From assembly GCA_964558415.1 (NCBI GenBank), contig CAZLDI010000038.1, positions 1 to 6,909 on the forward strand: a DNA stretch of 6,909 nt, in the 5' to 3' direction. The notes under the pieces were generated by a model that worked only from the letters and a program-made list of their open reading frames with translations, did no database searches and was not told the DNA's origin. Every line of letters begins with the position of its first letter. Positions within the stretch are counted from its first letter, which is position 1. Shown here piece by piece: positions 4,901-6,909 of the stretch. This DNA is from CAZLDI01 sp964558415 (GTDB lineage Bacteria > Chloroflexota > Dehalococcoidia > SM23-28-2 > RBG-16-64-32). The translations under genes were made by a program, and so were the position numbers.

Positions 4901-6909
4901 GGCGGTGGCGGCAGCAACGCAGTCCAGGGTAACTACATTGGCACGAACACCGCCGGTGCAGCGCTCGGCAATACCTCGGATGGCGTGCGCATCGAAGGCG
5001 ACTCTACGGGGAATGCTATCGGGGGGTTCGGACCGGGCGAGGGGAATCGCATAGCCTTCAACACCGGCAACGGTGTTTGCATCCTCGATACGGGTCCCGT
5101 ACCCATTGGCGAGAGCCTCCGTGCCAACTCCATCTACTCGAACGGACTCCTGGGCCTCGATCTCGTGCCGAGCGGCAGTGCCTGTGGCACCGGGGCTGTC
5201 ACTGCTAACGACACCGCCGACGGCGACGCGGGGCCGAACAACCTGATGAACTTTCCGGTGGTCCTGAGCGCGACGTACAACCAGATGACGCGGACGTTGA
5301 CCGTGACGGGGACGCTGGAGAATCCAGCGGCCATGAGCGCGCCGGCGACCATTGACGTGTATGCGACGGACGTAGCGGACGGGAGCGGGAACGGGGAGGG
5401 GCGCGCGTACGTGGGGTCGGCGACGCCGACCAACAACGTGCCGGGCAACTGGACGATGACCTCGACGGGCGTGCCGCCGTACGGCTACATCAGCGCGACG
5501 GCGACGATAACGGCAGACGGGACATCTGAGTTCTCCGTGACGGAAGACGGGGATGTGGATGGGGACGGGTTCGACGCGGGCGGGGACAACTGCGACGTTG
5601 TTTACAACCCGCAACAGATGGACCACGACGCCGATGGTGTAGGGGACGTGTGCGACAGCGTCGTGCGCAACCGCTACACGGCGGTGAGCGGCAGCTTGAT
5701 CACGGAGTTCGCGACCGCGCCCGGGCAGCCGCTGCCTTCGGGCGAGCAGTTCTACGATGCCTGGGACTACGAGCCGGGCAGCGGGATAGATGTTGGGGCG
5801 ATCGTCGGCTCGATAGATCTGACGGTGCACCTGGGCGGGGCGACGTACCCGTGCGACGTGGGCGTGGAGTACACGCCCAGCCTGCTGAACGCGAGCCTGG
5901 ACACGAGCGCGGGGAACCTGATCGATACGCCGGAGGTGCTGGCGGACATCAGTCCGGCCAACGGCGTGCCGGATGGCGTGGACCACTTCCCGCGCTTCCT
6001 GCTGACGCTGATGGACCCCAACCGCCAGGCGAACGTGGATGAGGATGGCGATGGTGTGGTGGACGAGGACCCGGCGGGGGGCGGAAACAGCGACCTGGAC
6101 GCAAGGCTGGATGAGGACGGAGCGGGGACGCCACAGGCGCTGCACGCGCGCTACTTCGCGACGACGGGTGGGGGCGTCGGCGGCGGCTTCATGCAGGTGC
6201 TGATCTTCGAAGTAACGCCGAACACGCTGTACCGTCGGGTCGTGGTCTCGAACGACCCGACGGGTCCGTCCTTCTACAGCACGACGATGTGCTCACCGCT
6301 GGAGTACCAGCAGGCGATCAACAACATGAGCACGATGAACGGCTCGATACCGGGCGGCGACCCGGTGCTGGGGAGCAGCATTGCGGCGGGGACGCACCTG
6401 TTCCGCTACGAGACGGTAGACCCGCCGGACACGGATAACGACGGCATAATCAACTACCTGGACGTCTGCCCGCTGATCGCGAACGCGGCGCAGACGGACA
6501 CCGACGGCGACCAGATCGGGAACGCCTGCGACCCGTTGCCGGCCGTGAACACCGGGCCGAACAACCACGACGGCGACAGTTACGCGAACAACGTGGACAA
6601 CTGCCCGACGGTGGGTGACCCGGTTCAGGCGGACTCCGAGAAGCGGACGCCGCAACCGTTCGGGCTGATGTACTTCAACGATGGGATCGGCGACGCCTGC
6701 GACAGCAACCCGACGCTGGTGGACGACCCGGGGCTCGTCTCTGTCCGGAAGTACGCGGATGGGATCTGCGTGACGGGCGGGGGCGTGCTGGACGGAGACG
6801 GGGACGGCTGGTGCGGGGGCACGGCGACCGAGGACCCGCACGACGGTTTCGCGTCGCGAACGCCGGAGAGCGACGCGGTGGCGCCGGGCTCGTGCGGGAA
6901 CGGCGTTGA
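1826..6909 (+). CDS. Very large secreted right-handed beta-helix protein with NDGC inserts and TSP3 repeats, 3'-truncated
   Basis: One frame runs uninterrupted from ATG at 1826 to the window end (1694 codons); the final TGA is out of frame. The ATG has a GGAGG site six bases upstream and begins a signal peptide. Order: signal peptide (1-41), LREA-type beta-helix N-terminus (about 45-190), eleven beta-helix units marked by GNxIG (279-1041, tail to about 1115), three NDGC inserts (199-252, 467-518, 568-623), an Ig-like domain (about 1131-1240), a TSP3 repeat (1241-1278), an unrecognised domain (1279-1530), and TSP3 repeats (1535-1626). Proteins of this build are exported and fibrous, and the Asp-rich repeats suggest Ca2+ stabilisation. 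No polysaccharide lyase or hydrolase site is evident, so an adhesive or structural surface role is the best inference. A dockerin-like tail as in gene 1 may follow beyond the window. Thr codon use shifts along the gene: mixed ACC/ACG/ACA in the helix, mainly ACG after about 5270. Confidence 0.9.
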   Translation, partial: MGTKDILITERGVPRPGPLGALLATVALVLFLALGAQPSYAVGATVTVNDPGDTDTRDGVMTLREAMLLANDSLSIGFLTAGECAQVSNSAFSVTCSSTDTLGASSGDIIAFSAGFVSVSPTTIPVGSGLPTMSDNGDMVSAETRGVIVSGGGGSVCFKITGNSNVIRGIDGIAGCTTGVEVSGAGNQIGGTNAAEVACADSIDQDSDGYVNDGCAPTGATAETGAQCTLADITNDDSPDDSDVNDGCPARGQGNVIRGNTSYGVWILGEAADTNTVDGNYIGTNADGTGAGAAANGTGVQIEGGADNSIVGGTTAGKRNIVSGNTNNGVYVADSGTTGTVVEGNYIGTNAAGTSAIANSGSGVRIKGGATGNTVGGSTAGERNVISGNTANGVQILGTGTSGNTVKGNFIGLNGAGTVAVANTVGILITSGAQSNTVGGTAAGDRNVISGNTGAGVRIEGADEENCADTIDSDDDGFIDDGCPQVGATAESGAECSNAINDDSGDDSVVNDGCPIVGSTSGTLIGNYIGLNTTGTAALANGGDGIRIVGPGVSGSTIGGTNAAESACSGAVDEDGDGYVNDGCAVLVSPEGGILAGGYGANCSDPVDDDGDTVVNDGCPARGSGNVISGNTAYGVRIDGAGASSNVVKGNIIGSNADANLEALGNGTGHVLIINGAQSNTIGGSLPGDTNLISGSDGVGGDNGITVVGATTSGNAIKGNMIGLDYTGGVEMNNSGNGVYIGAPSTTVGGTTVGERNIIAANTLQQLRISGTTGTVVTGNLIGTSCCGTWGGGDGVHISDGATGNTIGGSAAVERNIISGSGGDGVRITGTGTTANTVIGNYIGTNVVGDAAIPNALHGVRIDTSASGNTVGGSTAGHRNVIAGNGGSGVQITGSNSNSVSGNHIGTNVAGTSAIPNAGGGIDIIEAFGNTIGGATAASGQPPGNVISGNSGPGISMSGPSVSLNVIRGNIIGLDAPGTADLGNLTSGVSIAGEATSNVVGGSAAGQGNIIAGNDLYGIRLLGIGGGGGSNAVQGNYIGTNTAGAALGNTSDGVRIEGDSTGNAIGGFGPGEGNRIAFNTGNGVCILDTGPVPIGESLRANSIYSNGLLGLDLVPSGSACGTGAVTANDTADGDAGPNNLMNFPVVLSATYNQMTRTLTVTGTLENPAAMSAPATIDVYATDVADGSGNGEGRAYVGSATPTNNVPGNWTMTSTGVPPYGYISATATITADGTSEFSVTEDGDVDGDGFDAGGDNCDVVYNPQQMDHDADGVGDVCDSVVRNRYTAVSGSLITEFATAPGQPLPSGEQFYDAWDYEPGSGIDVGAIVGSIDLTVHLGGATYPCDVGVEYTPSLLNASLDTSAGNLIDTPEVLADISPANGVPDGVDHFPRFLLTLMDPNRQANVDEDGDGVVDEDPAGGGNSDLDARLDEDGAGTPQALHARYFATTGGGVGGGFMQVLIFEVTPNTLYRRVVVSNDPTGPSFYSTTMCSPLEYQQAINNMSTMNGSIPGGDPVLGSSIAAGTHLFRYETVDPPDTDNDGIINYLDVCPLIANAAQTDTDGDQIGNACDPLPAVNTGPNNHDGDSYANNVDNCPTVGDPVQADSEKRTPQPFGLMYFNDGIGDACDSNPTLVDDPGLVSVRKYADGICVTGGGVLDGDGDGWCGGTATEDPHDGFASRTPESDAVAPGSCGNGV
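1958..2410 (+). other. LREA-motif beta-helix N-terminal region
   Basis: Just after the signal peptide comes TVTVNDPGDTD, then TLREAMLLAN (62-71). This is a variant of the CSLREAIxxAN signature that opens many secreted parallel beta-helix proteins; the usual Cys is Thr here. It is followed by GDIIAF, a strand-rich segment with SGLPT, then SVCFKITGNSNVIRGI and GAGNQIGGTNAAE. These correspond to the first coils that cap and nucleate the helix. Confidence 0.7.
2420..2581 (+). repeat. NDGC module A
   Basis: Residues 199-252. Half 1 is Cys199 to Cys215 around DQDSDGYVNDG; half 2 is Cys228 to Cys248 around DDSPDDSDVNDG; it closes with PARG. It lies between IGGTNAAE and GNVIRGNT, replacing the short TAGxRN turn found in ordinary units. 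Bases 2393-2473 match 3500-3580 of module C at about 63 of 81 positions by hand count. Confidence 0.65.
3224..3379 (+). repeat. NDGC module B
   Basis: Residues 467-518. Cys467 to Cys483 encloses DSDDDGFIDDG, and Cys496 to Cys514 encloses NDDSGDDSVVNDG, joined by PQVGATAESGAE. Unlike modules A and C, it is inserted after NTGAGVRIEGA and before GTLIGNYIG, a different turn of the repeat unit. Cys spacing (16, 13, 18) is close to module A (16, 13, 20). Confidence 0.65.
3527..3694 (+). repeat. NDGC module C
   Basis: Residues 568-623. Cys568 to Cys584 encloses DEDGDGYVNDG, and Cys603 to Cys619 encloses DDDGDTVVNDG. The linker is longer and Gly-rich (19 residues between Cys584 and Cys603, against 13 in modules A and B). 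It sits between GGTNAAE and GNVISGNT, the same site as module A, and both end in NDGCPARG. The two copies probably arose by duplication of a whole unit with its insert. Confidence 0.65.
5216..5545 (+). other. Ig-like beta-sandwich domain following the helix (gene 2)
   Basis: Residues about 1131-1240. The segment starts with DGDAGPNNLMNFPVV, runs through TLTVTGTLEN, IDVYATD, GSGNGEGRAYVGS and ISATATITADGTSEFS. This is the pattern (D.D.GPNxLxNFPV ... GxGEGxxxxG ... TATxxxGxTSEFS) that commonly follows beta-helix repeats of this type in bacterial exoproteins. A role as a spacer or cap is inferred. Confidence 0.6.
5546..5659 (+). repeat. Thrombospondin type 3-like repeat (gene 2, first)
   Basis: Residues 1241-1278 contain DVDGDGFDAGGDNC, then NPQQMDHDADGVGDVCD. 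The Asp spacing and both Cys match a complete type 3 repeat. It links the Ig-like domain to the following unrecognised domain. Confidence 0.8.
5660..6427 (+). other. Domain of unknown function between TSP3 repeats (gene 2)
   Basis: Residues 1279-1534 do not look like repeats. They contain beta-prone stretches (IDLTVHLGGATYPCDVGVEYTP; FMQVLIFEVTPN; RRVVVSND), an internal Asp-rich patch (DEDGDGVVDED and DLDARLDEDG) and few Cys (1343, 1489). I do not recognise the fold. The position between calcium-binding spacers suggests a globular ligand-binding or structural domain exposed outside the cell, but no function can be assigned. Confidence 0.45.
6428..6703 (+). repeat. Thrombospondin type 3-like repeats (gene 2, C-terminal pair)
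   Basis: Residues 1535-1569 have DTDNDGIINYLDVCP, then TDTDGDQIGNACD. Residues 1581-1626 have HDGDSYANNVDNCP, then a stretched spacer with PQPFG, then DGIGDACD. The first resembles the repeat near the start of gene 1 in protein and DNA. The frame continues past the window, so more repeats may follow. Confidence 0.8.

Larger units (their letters stand above)
2660..5170 (+). repeat. Eleven right-handed beta-helix units, 60-70 residues each
   Basis: Units are marked by GN[YFIMLH]IG[TLS][NDS], starting at residues 279, 344, 408, 526, 650, 719, 779, 840, 902, 969 and 1035. A full unit reads roughly GNYIGTNxxGT, then NxGxGVxIxGG, then NTVGGxTAGxRNVISGNT, then GVxIxGxG, about three helix coils. Spacing is 60-69 residues except 118 and 124 where NDGC modules are inserted. 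Regular Asn, Gly and Val/Ile positions fit stacked coils with inward hydrophobics and Asn ladders. The last coil (NSIYSNGLLGLDL) closes the helix near residue 1113. Confidence 0.85.

Noticed and set aside
2660..5170. Repeats as a CRISPR array or DNA-level tandem satellite
   Set aside because: The repeats are conserved as protein in one open frame with variable DNA, not as identical direct repeats with spacers.
2660..5170. Beta-helix as a pectate lyase or other polysaccharide-degrading enzyme
   Set aside because: No clustered catalytic Asp/Arg/Lys pattern of those families is visible; the coils are uniform Gly/Asn/Thr-rich repeats.
4886..6145. Long opposite-strand frame (419 codons)
   Set aside because: It is rich in Arg, Val and His, the expected shadow of GC-rich Asp/Gly/Thr codons, and lies fully opposite the better supported gene 2.
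6907..6909. TGA at the very end of the window as the stop of gene 2
   Set aside because: The gene 2 frame reads GGC GTT GA at the edge, so this TGA is out of frame; the gene runs beyond the window.
1..6909. A circular molecule joining the end of gene 2 to the start of gene 1
   Set aside because: Joining the edges directly leaves two plus two partial-codon bases, which breaks the frame, and the edge segments do not overlap in sequence.

Overview
The window is GC-rich bacterial DNA, with no stops across very long + strand frames and heavy use of G- or C-ending codons. It holds two incomplete genes on the + strand, separated by a 242-base intergenic stretch. Both encode large, acidic, repeat-rich proteins. 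The downstream gene starts with a clear secretion signal, and both carry calcium-binding-type Asp/Asn/Gly repeats of kinds known from exported or surface proteins. From memory of similar architectures (LREA-type beta-helix, thrombospondin type 3 repeats, and a C-terminal pair of dockerin-like repeats preceded by GTNP motifs), the best guess is an environmental Chloroflexota bacterium. I could not test this guess.

Layout. Positions 1-1583 hold the 3' part of gene 1 (5' end cut by the window): thrombospondin type 3-like repeats, a Cys-rich 'NDGC' module, two bacterial TSP3 / GTNP motifs, and a degenerate dockerin-like pair at the C-terminus. Positions 1584-1825 are noncoding and rich in inverted repeats: a long hairpin spanning the gene 1 stop codon, two overlapping and mutually exclusive hairpins, and a short very GC-rich hairpin. 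A strong Shine-Dalgarno sequence leads into gene 2. Positions 1826-6909 form one uninterrupted frame of 1694 codons, cut off by the window end. Its parts are a signal peptide, an LREA-motif beta-helix N-terminus, about eleven beta-helix units of 60-70 residues, three NDGC modules inserted into the helix, an Ig-like domain, a TSP3 repeat, an unrecognised ~250-residue domain, and further TSP3 repeats.

How they relate. The 3' end of gene 2 and the 5' end of gene 1 are similar in protein and DNA, so the two genes look like tandem paralogues. Gene 1 shows what the missing end of gene 2 may look like, and gene 2 shows what the missing start of gene 1 may look like. Both are probably calcium-stabilised, secreted or surface-attached fibrous proteins. 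No enzyme active site, RNA gene, mobile element or CRISPR array was seen. The most unusual element is the four-Cys NDGC module, present once in gene 1 and three times in gene 2, where it interrupts the beta-helix at two different positions in the repeat.
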